Part shown: one piece after another, positions 20,135 through 30,198 of the stretch | Position numbering within the stretch: position 1 is the first letter of the stretch | How the letters are laid out: every line of letters starts with the position of its first letter | From: Clostridia bacterium | GTDB lineage: Bacteria; Bacillota; Clostridia; Christensenellales; UMGS416 | DNA: 64,000 nucleotides | Assembly (NCBI GenBank): GCA_016938675.1 | Contig: JAFGUF010000022.1 | Span: forward strand, 62,001-126,000 | Direction of reading: 5' to 3' | Translations under genes and position numbers: made by a program | The notes under the pieces: generated by a model | Told to the model about the DNA's origin: nothing | Databases searched by the model: none | The model's input: the letters and a program-made list of their open reading frames with translations, nothing else

Positions 20135-21324
20135 CAGTTGCTCTTTGCCTCCTTGATCATTATTTCTCCTGCTCCGGCGCCTGCATCGGAGAAGTAGAAG
20201 CTTGGCTCATACCCAATTATTTTAGTATATTTTTCTTTCATTGTTTTCATAAAGCCTTCTACTTTATCTTTTGCCACTATGCTTATATTGCAGCCCCCGA
20301 AGCCGCCGCCTGTCATTCTGGATCCCACGACTCCGTCAATACCTAAAGCGATGTCAAACACCGTGTCCAGCTCTTGTCCTGTTGCTTCGTAGTCATCTCT
20401 CATTGATATATTTGCTTCATTTAAAAGCTTCCCGAAGGATTGCAAATCTCCGCTTTTGAGAACATTGACAGCGGCTTTCACTCTGGTTTCCTCCGTCACG
20501 CAGTGTCGCGCTCTCTTATATGATAGATCGCCGTTGAAATACTTCTCATATTTTTCGAGTTCATCAATCCTAATATCACATAAATATTCATAGCTTCCGC
20601 CATTTTCATTAATAATGCTCAGTGCTCTCTCGCACTCTGCCCGGCGTGTATTGTACTGCGAATCCGTCAGTTTATGCGCCGCATTTGTGTTTGTAATCAC
20701 TATCGTATATTCTCCCAGCTCCAGAGGCACCTTCTCATATTCTAAATTCGCACAGTCCAGATATAATGCATGGTCCTTCTCTCCCAGAGCTGAAATGAAC
20801 TGATCCATTATTCCGCAGTTCATGCCCACATACTCATTTTCTGCACGCTGGCTCAGTACTGCTATTTCTTTCATATCAAGGCTCGCAGCACCGCCAAGGC
20901 TTGCAAGGCATACTGCTGTAGCCACCTCAATGGATGCAGATGACGAAAGTCCCGCACCGTATGGCACCTCCCCATGATAAAGCAAATCGCATCCTACAAT
21001 ATTATAACCTGCTTCTTTAAGCATATATGCTACGCCTGCCTGATAATTACCCCATTCAAGGTTCTTATAGCTTTCCAGTTTCTCTATGTCCGCACTGACT
21101 CTATTAGGTAGGCTTGTTACAGCCATATTGATAAAACTCGAATTGTTCGGACGGGCGATGATTGTGTTGTTCATGTCCAAAGCCATCGGGAATACATGCC
21201 CGCCGTTATAGTCTATGTGCTCCCCTATAAGGTTTATCCTGCCTGGCGCTTGAAATGCTCTTATTCCCTCGCCACCGCTGCCATAGATTTCTTCGAATTT
21301 CTCTATAAGCTTGTTTAAATCCAT
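20134..21324 (-). CDS. galK: Galactokinase
   Basis: [33 protein letters not shown] before ATG at 21324. Confidence 0.95.
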   Translation of the reverse strand: MDLNKLIEKFEEIYGSGGEGIRAFQAPGRINLIGEHIDYNGGHVFPMALDMNNTIIARPNNSSFINMAVTSLPNRVSADIEKLESYKNLEWGNYQAGVAYMLKEAGYNIVGCDLLYHGEVPYGAGLSSSASIEVATAVCLASLGGAASLDMKEIAVLSQRAENEYVGMNCGIMDQFISALGEKDHALYLDCANLEYEKVPLELGEYTIVITNTNAAHKLTDSQYNTRRAECERALSIINENGGSYEYLCDIRIDELEKYEKYFNGDLSYKRARHCVTEETRVKAAVNVLKSGDLQSFGKLLNEANISMRDDYEATGQELDTVFDIALGIDGVVGSRMTGGGFGGCNISIVAKDKVEGFMKTMKEKYTKIIGYEPSFYFSDAGAGAGEIMIKEAKSN

Positions 21325-21521
21325 TTTTACCTCCGGTGCCTTCCTAACTTTAATCAAAATGTATTATACTATTATAACCCAAAATATAAAAGTCCTAAAA
21401 ATCATACCGTATTATAAATGTGCTTTTTCAGCTAGTATCACCGCTATTTTCACATTGATATAATAAATTATATATGGTATATTTTATATGGTTTAAATAT
21501 AAAAAAACAGAGGGATAATTT

Positions 21522-23078
21522 ATGAAAAGCAAAATACTGTTGAAATTGCTTTTTTTGTGTGCACTTATGTCAGCGGTAAATATTTCTGTTGTTGCGCATG
21601 CAGAAGAAAATAGGCAGACGATTTCAATAATAGGTATTGATGAAAAAACAATAACAATTGATACATCTAATATCACAGATGAAAAAACAAGCTATTATGC
21701 AGTACTGGATTCTAGAACATCGGAAGAAATAGAAAACGTAATCACGGAAGAAACAAATGTGATCAAAGTTGAATTAGAGGGCGTATATTCATTCTATGTG
21801 GTTTCCCTAGATGAAAATAAAAAAGAAATCGCTTCTTCTGATATTATTACCGTCTATACTGAACCTGCTGAGCTGGACTCAATTATTTTATCAAATGATA
21901 TATATATGGCAGAGCTAACTGCAACAAACGGGGATATTGACCTTAATTCATTCAGTCTAAACATATTGGGCGATGCTGTTATATCATCTGATGTTTTCGT
22001 AAATGGAGGCACTTTTAATATCGAAGGAAAACTTCTGCAGCCAGGCGGATGCCTCACAATAGGGAATGGCGAGCTTAACGTAGGAGGCGACTATAGAATA
22101 GTAAACGCGCAGGACGGCCCTTCCTCCGGCAGACTGATCATGACAAAAAGCGAAGATAGAGTAAATGTAGGCGGTGATTTCAAAACCGACAGCATCTATT
22201 CGCATTCGGAGTTTTTAACAGATGGCGTTTTCCGTTTAAAGGGGAGCTTCTATCAGGAGGGCGCGGACAACAATTCCTTCGCTGCCAGAAGCAACTTCGA
22301 CACTTATGATAATTTCAAAATTGTATTTTGCGGCGATGATACTCAGGTCGTTTACTTTTTCGATCCTAAGCGCTCCCAGCTTAATATATGGGAAGTTGAA
22401 AACGAAAGCGAAAGGCCTATGGAGATACCAAACGGCTTCGGAATCAGAACCCTTAAGCAAGACAGCGTAATCCCATGCGACGTGGAATTCTGGTCACATC
22501 TTTATGATGACAAAGTGGCTTCCTCAATTGACCTGAACGGCTATACGCTGCTTATCAAAGGAGATGTTGTAAATAACCGCGTTAACCTGCGTATAGGCAG
22601 GGGAACATTGATAATAGAAGGCGACTACAAGCTGCAGATCCCGCAGGATATCGGCGAAGAGCAGCCTCTTCTCAGATGGACATACGGCACCCTGCGTATG
22701 CTGTATGACGAGGATTATATGCTTGTTATGGGCGATTTTCTGCAGGACAGCTATTACAGCCACACCAAAAGCCTTGTTGCAGGGACTCTGGAGGTAAAAG
22801 GCGACTTCCGGCAGATTACGACCAACTATAAACATGATACATACTTCAATTTCGACGCAAACGGCACACATAAGGTTATACTCTCCGGAGATGGTGTGCA
22901 GATTGTGGATTTCGAAGACCCCGAAACAAACCAGTTCAATATACTTGAAATACCCGAAACTGATAAGCCCGGGCACATAATAGTATTTATCTCTGAATGG
23001 CGCGCTAACGAGCTGATTATAAACAGCGATACAGCAGTACTGCTGAACTGGTATGAAAAAGAAAGCGAGGAGGAATAA
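21522..23078 (+). CDS. Secreted repeat protein of unknown function
   Basis: Signal peptide MKSKILLKLLFLCALMSAVNISVVAHA, then two homologous repeat units (see findings); GAGGG SD. Confidence 0.75.
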   Translation: MKSKILLKLLFLCALMSAVNISVVAHAEENRQTISIIGIDEKTITIDTSNITDEKTSYYAVLDSRTSEEIENVITEETNVIKVELEGVYSFYVVSLDENKKEIASSDIITVYTEPAELDSIILSNDIYMAELTATNGDIDLNSFSLNILGDAVISSDVFVNGGTFNIEGKLLQPGGCLTIGNGELNVGGDYRIVNAQDGPSSGRLIMTKSEDRVNVGGDFKTDSIYSHSEFLTDGVFRLKGSFYQEGADNNSFAARSNFDTYDNFKIVFCGDDTQVVYFFDPKRSQLNIWEVENESERPMEIPNGFGIRTLKQDSVIPCDVEFWSHLYDDKVASSIDLNGYTLLIKGDVVNNRVNLRIGRGTLIIEGDYKLQIPQDIGEEQPLLRWTYGTLRMLYDEDYMLVMGDFLQDSYYSHTKSLVAGTLEVKGDFRQITTNYKHDTYFNFDANGTHKVILSGDGVQIVDFEDPETNQFNILEIPETDKPGHIIVFISEWRANELIINSDTAVLLNWYEKESEEE

Positions 23079-23082
23079 TTAG

Positions 23083-23889
23083 ATGAAAAAATATATTTTG
23101 TTATTTTTAGCTTTTACCCTTCTTTTTACTTCATGCCAAAAAGAAAACGAAAAGTACACCGAGCTTAATGATGATATCACAGCAGTACAAAATAGGCTCT
23201 CTGATTTTGAATTAGAAATTGATAAAGCAATATCAGAAAGCACCAGCCCGTACGATACACTGATCTCCCTTTATATCGAAAGGGCAGATATACTTATACA
23301 AGCGGAATGCGCAAATCAGACCCTTGAGTCATTTAAAGATGAAATAAGTGAAGAGGAGTATACTTCTGCATCGGATATAATCTTTGAATTAAAGAAAAAT
23401 ATATCTCAAAGCATTTACCCTGCTGAAGGCTTCTATACTGAAAGCGTAACCCGTGAGGTAGCCTTAGCATTAAGTGAGTACGAAATGTCCGGCATATATA
23501 ACGTGGACAAATTGCTGGAAATTTATAAACAAGCTGACTCCCTTAATCTTGATTCTGTATTGCAAATTGCCGCCCTTCAAGGCCAGAAAACAATGATTGG
23601 CTCGTTTATCGCCTGCAGCCAGGCATACACAGAGTGGACAAATTACATAAAAGAATTCGCTGAGGCCTCTCTGTCATCCACTGACAAGCAGGCATCCAAA
23701 GCGCTTGTTGAAGAATATTTGGAGCAAACTAATAAGTACTACGGAATTCATATATCAGCCCTTGATTCAGTATCTTTATTAGATACAGCTTCTAATGAAA
23801 ATGCGGATGATTTCATTTCGATATTTAGTTCATATTCATCCATTTATGAAGATTTCATAAGCAGCCTAGAGGAAATCTTAGAATACTAA
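23083..23889 (+). CDS. Putative lipoprotein
   Basis: MKKYILLFLAFTLLFTSCQKEN lipobox; starts within 5 nt of the upstream gene. Confidence 0.75.
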   Translation: MKKYILLFLAFTLLFTSCQKENEKYTELNDDITAVQNRLSDFELEIDKAISESTSPYDTLISLYIERADILIQAECANQTLESFKDEISEEEYTSASDIIFELKKNISQSIYPAEGFYTESVTREVALALSEYEMSGIYNVDKLLEIYKQADSLNLDSVLQIAALQGQKTMIGSFIACSQAYTEWTNYIKEFAEASLSSTDKQASKALVEEYLEQTNKYYGIHISALDSVSLLDTASNENADDFISIFSSYSSIYEDFISSLEEILEY

Positions 23890-23907
23890 AGCGCAAAAGT
23901 ATAAATT

Positions 23908-23942
23908 AAAAGGCACACATTCAAAACAATGTGTGCCTTTAT
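23908..23942. terminator. Bidirectional intrinsic terminator between convergent genes
   Basis: AAAAGGCACACATT-caaaac-AATGTGTGCCTTT. Confidence 0.9.
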
Positions 23943-23960
23943 AATTTTATGATACTTTTA

Positions 23961-25052
23961 TTATTCAGCCGGAACCTTTGCCTTTTTTGCCCGAGAGACC
24001 AGCACAATTACTGCAACAACCCCAACTATCATTGAAATTGCAAGCACCGGCTTATAATAAAGCCAGCCAGCCGCGATAACAATTATTGCCCACGCTCCGC
24101 CTATTACGCCGCCAACCAAAGCTATACCGCCGTTTACTATATTGCCTAGTATAGGAATTCTTGCAAGCAGATTGGTAATCGGCGAGAAAAGCAGTCCCAC
24201 TGCAAACATCATTCCGAACAGAAGGCCTATTCTTACAGCCCAGGTTCTTCTTTCGTTTTCATCTATTTTTTCCTGCTTTAATACTGCTTTGTCCTTAATG
24301 CCATATGAAACCTCCGCAAGAGTGCCTGTTTTCGTCTGATAGCTTATTATATTTTGCCCAGAAACTCCCCCAGCAACAGTTATACTTTCAGCGCTTACTA
24401 TTTCATATTCTATCAGGTAATCGCCGACTGACGGTGACTCAATTGTTGATTTGCCGTTCGCGCTTATAAATATTTTATTTTCAGCGACACTATATGTCAG
24501 ATCTTTTATCTTCATGTCCATATTTTTGTACGGCTTGTAATTATTAAGCTGACTAACAAATGAGTTATCCAGCGTATAGACTCCGAGCGTTACATCATTG
24601 GCAACAAACGTGTCTCCCGTATATATCATGGCGGCCGGATTTTCGTGTCCCCGCTGCGCATTAAAATCAGAGGAATCAATCAGGTTTTTAGACCATATCT
24701 TCTTATACTCGTAGGTAGTATTTTCACTATCATCCGTCTCTGAAGATTCACTCCATTGATACAATGAAACTGTTTTTTTCAGTTTAATTGTATTCTTTGG
24801 CGCGGTTATATCAAATGTTTCATCTACTATTATATCGTCAGTCTCCAATTCTCCCGAAACAATAATCAAGTCGCCGTCATTTACTGCCGACGTACCGTCA
24901 GATGATATTTCGACAGCCTCGTCAATATTCTCAAGCGCCTTTTTTCTGTTAACTGCTGTCCCTTCGTTTTTAAACAAGAACACAGAAAAAGCCACAATCA
25001 TTATAAGCCCGAATAAAACACCGGCAAATACACTTCCCTTTCTTCTAAACAT
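23961..25052 (-). CDS. TMEM43 family membrane protein
   Basis: N-terminal TM, NRKKALENIDEAVEI...VNDGDLIIVSGELETDDIIVDETFDITAPKNTIKLKKTVSLYQW..., C-terminal TM cluster. Confidence 0.75.
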   Translation of the reverse strand: MFRRKGSVFAGVLFGLIMIVAFSVFLFKNEGTAVNRKKALENIDEAVEISSDGTSAVNDGDLIIVSGELETDDIIVDETFDITAPKNTIKLKKTVSLYQWSESSETDDSENTTYEYKKIWSKNLIDSSDFNAQRGHENPAAMIYTGDTFVANDVTLGVYTLDNSFVSQLNNYKPYKNMDMKIKDLTYSVAENKIFISANGKSTIESPSVGDYLIEYEIVSAESITVAGGVSGQNIISYQTKTGTLAEVSYGIKDKAVLKQEKIDENERRTWAVRIGLLFGMMFAVGLLFSPITNLLARIPILGNIVNGGIALVGGVIGGAWAIIVIAAGWLYYKPVLAISMIVGVVAVIVLVSRAKKAKVPAE

Positions 25053-25234
25053 TCTACATTCTCCTTGTGAACTTTTTTATTTTATGAAATAATTATACTT
25101 CATTTTTATCCATTTTGAAACAATATCTATAGGCACATTTTGCAAGGCGCACATCTCATTGTAATTTGTCTTTTTTTATACTATACTATAAGAAGCACCC
25201 ATCTTATCTATTCATATCCGAAAGGAATACCGCC

Positions 25235-26170
25235 ATGACAGAATATCAGGAAAAAATTAATCTCATAATTGATAACATTGAAAAAACTTTCCTTGGAAAA
25301 AGAGACGTGATAAAGCTGCTGATGATTGCTGCTGTAGCGCGCGGCCATGTGCTTATAGAGGACGTCCCAGGCGTAGGCAAGACAAGCCTTGCCAATGCTT
25401 TGGCCAAATCCTTTGACGCATCTTTTAAAAGAATTCAGTTTACTCCTGATACTACTCCTTCAGATGTAGTAGGCTTTTCGATGTTTGATTCCAAATCAGG
25501 CGAATTCCGCTATGTCGACGGCGCAGTTCTAAATAATATTATTCTGGCAGACGAGCTGAACAGAACATCGCCGAAGACCCAGTCTGCGCTCCTTGAGGCG
25601 ATGCAGGACGGCAAGGTGACAGTAGACGGCATAACCCACGAAATACCCCAGCCATTCCTGCTGATAGCTACGCAGAATCAGGCTGAGCAGTTCGGTACAT
25701 ATCCGCTGCCTGAGTCACAGCTTGACAGGTTTACTATTGTTATGGCAATAGGCTACCCGGATGAATTATCCGCTATAAAAATAGTAGAAGGCGGAAAAAC
25801 AGAACCCACGGTTGAAAAAGTCGCCTCAAAGGACGACCTTATATATCTGCAGAAAGCTGCGGATACAATATTTCTGGACGGAAAACTCAGCCAATATATA
25901 GTCAAAATAGCCATTGAAACAAGAAACAGCAGATATGTGCAGACTGGCGTAAGCACCAGGGGCACGCTTCTGCTTACAAGGGCTGCGCGGGCAAAAGCAC
26001 TGATAGAAGGAAGAAACTATGTAATACCTGATGATATAAGAGAGCTTGTGAATCCGACCCTTGCACACAGGCTGATACTCAGCCGCGAAGGTCTGACACG
26101 GCATTTGAGCGCAGAAAACATATTATCAGAGATAATGAGACAGATTCCTGTTCCTGAGTTTGAAAAGTAA
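25235..26170 (+). CDS. MoxR family AAA ATPase
   Basis: HVLIEDVPGVGKTSLANALAKSFDASFKRIQFTPDTTPSDVVGFSMFD; SD AAAGGAA before ATG at 25235. Confidence 0.93.
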   Translation: MTEYQEKINLIIDNIEKTFLGKRDVIKLLMIAAVARGHVLIEDVPGVGKTSLANALAKSFDASFKRIQFTPDTTPSDVVGFSMFDSKSGEFRYVDGAVLNNIILADELNRTSPKTQSALLEAMQDGKVTVDGITHEIPQPFLLIATQNQAEQFGTYPLPESQLDRFTIVMAIGYPDELSAIKIVEGGKTEPTVEKVASKDDLIYLQKAADTIFLDGKLSQYIVKIAIETRNSRYVQTGVSTRGTLLLTRAARAKALIEGRNYVIPDDIRELVNPTLAHRLILSREGLTRHLSAENILSEIMRQIPVPEFEK

Positions 26171-26181
26171 GCGGTGATATC

Positions 26182-27381
26182 ATGCTTCGCAACAGGATAG
26201 TATATTCATGCTTATTAGTCGGCTCATCGCTGCTTGCGTATTATTTGCCGAATATAATAACGTCCATATTCTTTCATACAATCTTATTCATTCTATTTAT
26301 TTCGCTTGCCCACCTTGCATATTCCTATGCAGTTGTTAAAGTAAGCCAGAAGCTTGAGCCTAGCGTTGTAGAGCACGGCGAAAAAGCAACCTATACATGC
26401 AGAATACATAACGAAGGCTTCCTTCCCACATGCGCTTTAACCATCAATTTTCTTTTCAGCGAAACGATGTTTAAAGATCAGCTTGAAAAAAAATCTTTTT
26501 CGCTGCCTCCCGGGGTAAGCTCAAATTATGAATACAGCCTGTTCTGCAGGTACAGAGGCGTCTATTCGGTGGGTATTGATACAATGGAAGTCACTGACCT
26601 TTTAAATGTATTCAGAGTGAAGATAACAAATATTGAATCAAAAAACATAACCGTCCTTCCGAAAATAACCCAGCTGCCCTATTTCGTGCTTTCTCCTAAA
26701 GCAGAAAGTGATGTTATGGTGTCCTCATCCATGTCTGCAGAGAGCGCAAACTCATTGGTGGACGTGCGCAGGTTTGAGCAGGGAGATGCGCTTAAGCATA
26801 TCCATTGGAAGCTTTCCGCAAGGCATAATCAGCTGCTGGTGAGAAACATGGAGCGCAGCGCGCAGAATTCCACACTCATATTTCTCGATACATCAAAGGG
26901 GAAGTACAGCTTTGAAAAAAACCTGATAATAGAAGATAAGCTGATGGAGGCGCTGGTTTCTGTTGTAAACCAGTGTATTATCCAAAAACATATTATTGAA
27001 ATAAACTATCATGAATTCGCCGAGGTAAGAACCGTTTGCAAAAACCGTGAAGATTTCCGTGATTTTTTCAATAAGGCTGCCAACCTTTCATTTATGCATA
27101 AGGTGAATATTAAATCCTCTGTTGACAGCTACTTGTCTGACCTAGACTACAAAAATAACCTTTTCGGAAAGGATATATTCATTTTCACATCCCATCTAGC
27201 ATTGCTTGATAACCTCTCCGAAATAAAAAAGCAGATGGGTACAAGCTGCGCGCTTCATATAGTAAGCTGCTCATTTAATAAGGATAGTGAGGGTTCATAC
27301 CGCACAAGCGACGGCATATATTATTATAACCTGTCTCCCGGAAGCGACTTGCAGGACATTTTTATAAGGAGCATAAAGTGA
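26182..27381 (+). CDS. DUF58 domain-containing protein
   Basis: VDVRRFEQGDALKHIHWKLSARHNQLLVRNMER motif. Confidence 0.9.
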   Translation: MLRNRIVYSCLLVGSSLLAYYLPNIITSIFFHTILFILFISLAHLAYSYAVVKVSQKLEPSVVEHGEKATYTCRIHNEGFLPTCALTINFLFSETMFKDQLEKKSFSLPPGVSSNYEYSLFCRYRGVYSVGIDTMEVTDLLNVFRVKITNIESKNITVLPKITQLPYFVLSPKAESDVMVSSSMSAESANSLVDVRRFEQGDALKHIHWKLSARHNQLLVRNMERSAQNSTLIFLDTSKGKYSFEKNLIIEDKLMEALVSVVNQCIIQKHIIEINYHEFAEVRTVCKNREDFRDFFNKAANLSFMHKVNIKSSVDSYLSDLDYKNNLFGKDIFIFTSHLALLDNLSEIKKQMGTSCALHIVSCSFNKDSEGSYRTSDGIYYYNLSPGSDLQDIFIRSIK

Positions 27382-29462
27382 TGAAGACTGAGAAATTAAA
27401 AAATAATCTTCTTCCGCTGATTTTCATTATCGGCCTTTCTGCCTCTGAATGCTATTATGTCTTGAAAACTATGGCAGACCTAAACACAGCCTTTATGCTT
27501 TCCGTCCTTTCTGTAGTTATAATTACTGCCGCAGCTGTTTTAGTGTCTATGCTTCCGAAGAAAATATCAATACCGATATTTTCAGCTGCTGCAATTGCCT
27601 GCCTGATCATAATTATAAAGTTCTCAGAGCCACTAGCTGCCTTCCTTAGTGCAGCCACGGAAAGCGCAATAGAGCATTCATACATCCTAATGGAAAATCC
27701 AGTTCTTTTTGCTTTTGCACTTGCGGCTATTGCCTGCATAGTAAACTATTTGCTGGTTTGCGTTCTTGACAAAGCAATAATTTCAGCTTTGCTATCTGTA
27801 GCATTGATTTGTGTAATATATTTCGCGTATGAAGAGCTAGACATAATTTTCTCTGTATTGTATCTTGCGCTTATACTCCTGATATTCCTTCTATGGTTTT
27901 CGCCCGGAAATGAAAATGGCGAAAAAACTAAAAAGCCTATCATCCCAATAGTTCTTATACTTATGGCGGCCGCTATAGCCGCACTTACATCAGTTCTTGT
28001 TTCCAACTTAAGGCCTGCGCCGCTAAAGTGGATAGACGACCTTGATTGGTTTAAGACGGAAGAAACTCAGCCAACAGTATATGTGCTTCGCATTGACGCG
28101 CAAAGCAAGCTGACAAACCTTAGCGATGAGTATACATATTCCGACACACTCATGATGACTGTCGTCTCGCCATATTTTGAAAGGCTTCGCAGCAAAACAT
28201 ATGATTTATATGAAAAAGAAGGCTGGGAGAAATCAATTGCCGAGAATGCAGACAGCGACATGCCTCAAAATGACACTGGCGCCCTTATAGAAATACTCAA
28301 TGAAAACAATGTGCCATATAGCCTTTATCAGATGACTGTTACGCTGAATGCCAGCTCGCAGATTATCTTCGCACCCGCTAATTCATCCATCCAATCGCAG
28401 CTTCCAGACACAGTATATCAAAATTCATACGGTGACTTCTATACGGAAAATGTAATAAAAGACGGTACGGAGTATACCCTTGAGGTAGTGGACATAGACT
28501 ATAAGTCTGATGAGTTTCTTAATATGATAACGAAGAAAACATCAGAAAATGCAGAAAATATGGAAAGTTACCTTAGCATTTCTTCGCGGATGAAAAATTC
28601 GCTCAGCCCCGTTGCACAGGCCCTTACAAAGAACGCACAAAGCAGCTATGAGAAGGCAAAGATAATCGAAAGCTATCTTTCCTCCCACTACTCATACACC
28701 AATATGCCCCCGGAGAAACCTGCTGCAAAAGACTTTGTAGAATATTTCCTGTTTGATACAAAAGAAGGCTTCTGCACACATTATGCTTCATCAATGGTTA
28801 TGCTGCTTAGAAGCATTGACATTCCATGCAGATATGTTACAGGGTATATCATGGACTTGCCCTCATCCTATTACAGTCTGCCAGAAGAGGCACTCGAAGG
28901 CATCCGAATAGCAGAAGGCGAGCCTATGGAATTCAATATCCAAAAGGATGCTTCACATGCTTGGGTTGAAGTCTGGTTCGACGGGTATGGCTGGCTTGCC
29001 TTTGAGCCCACAAGTAAATACGTATCCCCTCTGGGAGAAGCAGAGCAATCTGATTATATAGAATACGATAATCTATCGGATATAACTCCGCCTCAAGAGG
29101 AGCACAAACAGAACAATATTCTGATTATATTATTGATTTCCTTGGCGGTGACCGCAGGAATAACAATACTTGCCGTCAGAATAATAATAGTAATGAGAAG
29201 AAGCGACCGAGAAAAAATATCAGTATTATGGGATAAAATAAAGAAAAGCTACTACAAAAAAAGGAAAGTAAAAAAAGAAAATCAAACAGCAAGGGAGTTC
29301 TTCAAAAAGGCCGACAGTAAAAATGCCGATCTACTCGCAGCTCTTGAAATATATGAATTCGCAACGTTTTCTAAGGAGAAAGTTGCAGACTGGCAGCTAA
29401 TAAAAATGCAGCGAATTTACAAAAGCATAAAAAAATACAATAACCAATTTAACAAATCCTGA
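27378..29462 (+). CDS. Transglutaminase-like membrane protein
   Basis: N-terminal TM helices; KEGFCTHYASSMVMLLRSIDIPCRYVTGYI...DASHAWVEVWFDGYGWLAFEPT. Confidence 0.92.
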   Translation: MMKTEKLKNNLLPLIFIIGLSASECYYVLKTMADLNTAFMLSVLSVVIITAAAVLVSMLPKKISIPIFSAAAIACLIIIIKFSEPLAAFLSAATESAIEHSYILMENPVLFAFALAAIACIVNYLLVCVLDKAIISALLSVALICVIYFAYEELDIIFSVLYLALILLIFLLWFSPGNENGEKTKKPIIPIVLILMAAAIAALTSVLVSNLRPAPLKWIDDLDWFKTEETQPTVYVLRIDAQSKLTNLSDEYTYSDTLMMTVVSPYFERLRSKTYDLYEKEGWEKSIAENADSDMPQNDTGALIEILNENNVPYSLYQMTVTLNASSQIIFAPANSSIQSQLPDTVYQNSYGDFYTENVIKDGTEYTLEVVDIDYKSDEFLNMITKKTSENAENMESYLSISSRMKNSLSPVAQALTKNAQSSYEKAKIIESYLSSHYSYTNMPPEKPAAKDFVEYFLFDTKEGFCTHYASSMVMLLRSIDIPCRYVTGYIMDLPSSYYSLPEEALEGIRIAEGEPMEFNIQKDASHAWVEVWFDGYGWLAFEPTSKYVSPLGEAEQSDYIEYDNLSDITPPQEEHKQNNILIILLISLAVTAGITILAVRIIIVMRRSDREKISVLWDKIKKSYYKKRKVKKENQTAREFFKKADSKNADLLAALEIYEFATFSKEKVADWQLIKMQRIYKSIKKYNNQFNKS

Positions 29463-29484
29463 AAGAAGCATATCTATTATCTCA

Positions 29485-29524
29485 ATAAAATCCTCTGAAT
29501 AAAAATTCGGGGGATTTATTTTCT
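29485..29524 (+). terminator. Intrinsic terminator
   Basis: AAATCCTCTGAA-taaaaa-TTCGGGGGATTT then T-rich. Confidence 0.7.
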
Positions 29525-29578
29525 TGACAAAAAGCTTTGGCTGTATTAATATCAATAAATAACAGTTGTTTTTTATTG
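29524..29578 (+). promoter_or_regulatory. Promoter TTGACA-17-TAATAT with imperfect inverted repeat
   Basis: CAATAAATAACAgtTGTTttttattg at the start site of the TetR-ABC operon. Confidence 0.6.
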
Positions 29579-29585
29579 AGGTATT

Positions 29586-30197
29586 ATGCAGATAAAAAAA
29601 GATGAAATGGAAAAACGCCTTTTGAGCGCAGCCAGAGAAGAATTCCTTGTAAATGGTTTTCAGGGTGCTTCTATCCGTGGAATTGTGAAATCGGCGGATA
29701 CAACTATCGGAAACTTCTACAATTATTTCGATAGCAAGGAAGCGATCTTTTCTGATCTTGTGGCTGATATCTACAACGGATTTTCATATGTGCTGGCACA
29801 TCATAATGATATTGCAGGCTCTGATATGGATAATGTGGATATCTACAATATAGATATTCTGGTGCTACGCCCTATGATACGAAATGAGATACAAAAAGTA
29901 ATCTCTATTTTGGATAACAGCTTTCTACTGCTGATAGAAAAAAGTAAGGGTACAAAATATGAAAACTCCAAGCAGGAGCTTATTGACATGATGAGCGAAC
30001 ATTTTCTGATGCATATAGAGGAAGTAAACCAAAACTATGCATCCCCAGATATAGGCAAAGTGCTGGCACATCAGCTGATAGAGGGCGCAATAAATATTTT
30101 AAAAGTATATAAAAAACCGGAGGAAAAATTAGATATGCTCACCGAACTGATGATATACACTATCGCAGGCATGGTAGGCATGCTAAAAGGAGAATGA
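29586..30197 (+). CDS. TetR/AcrR family transcriptional regulator
   Basis: AREEFLVNGFQGASIRGIVKSADTTIGNFYNYFDSKEAIF HTH. Confidence 0.9.
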   Translation: MQIKKDEMEKRLLSAAREEFLVNGFQGASIRGIVKSADTTIGNFYNYFDSKEAIFSDLVADIYNGFSYVLAHHNDIAGSDMDNVDIYNIDILVLRPMIRNEIQKVISILDNSFLLLIEKSKGTKYENSKQELIDMMSEHFLMHIEEVNQNYASPDIGKVLAHQLIEGAINILKVYKKPEEKLDMLTELMIYTIAGMVGMLKGE

Positions 30198-30198
30198 T

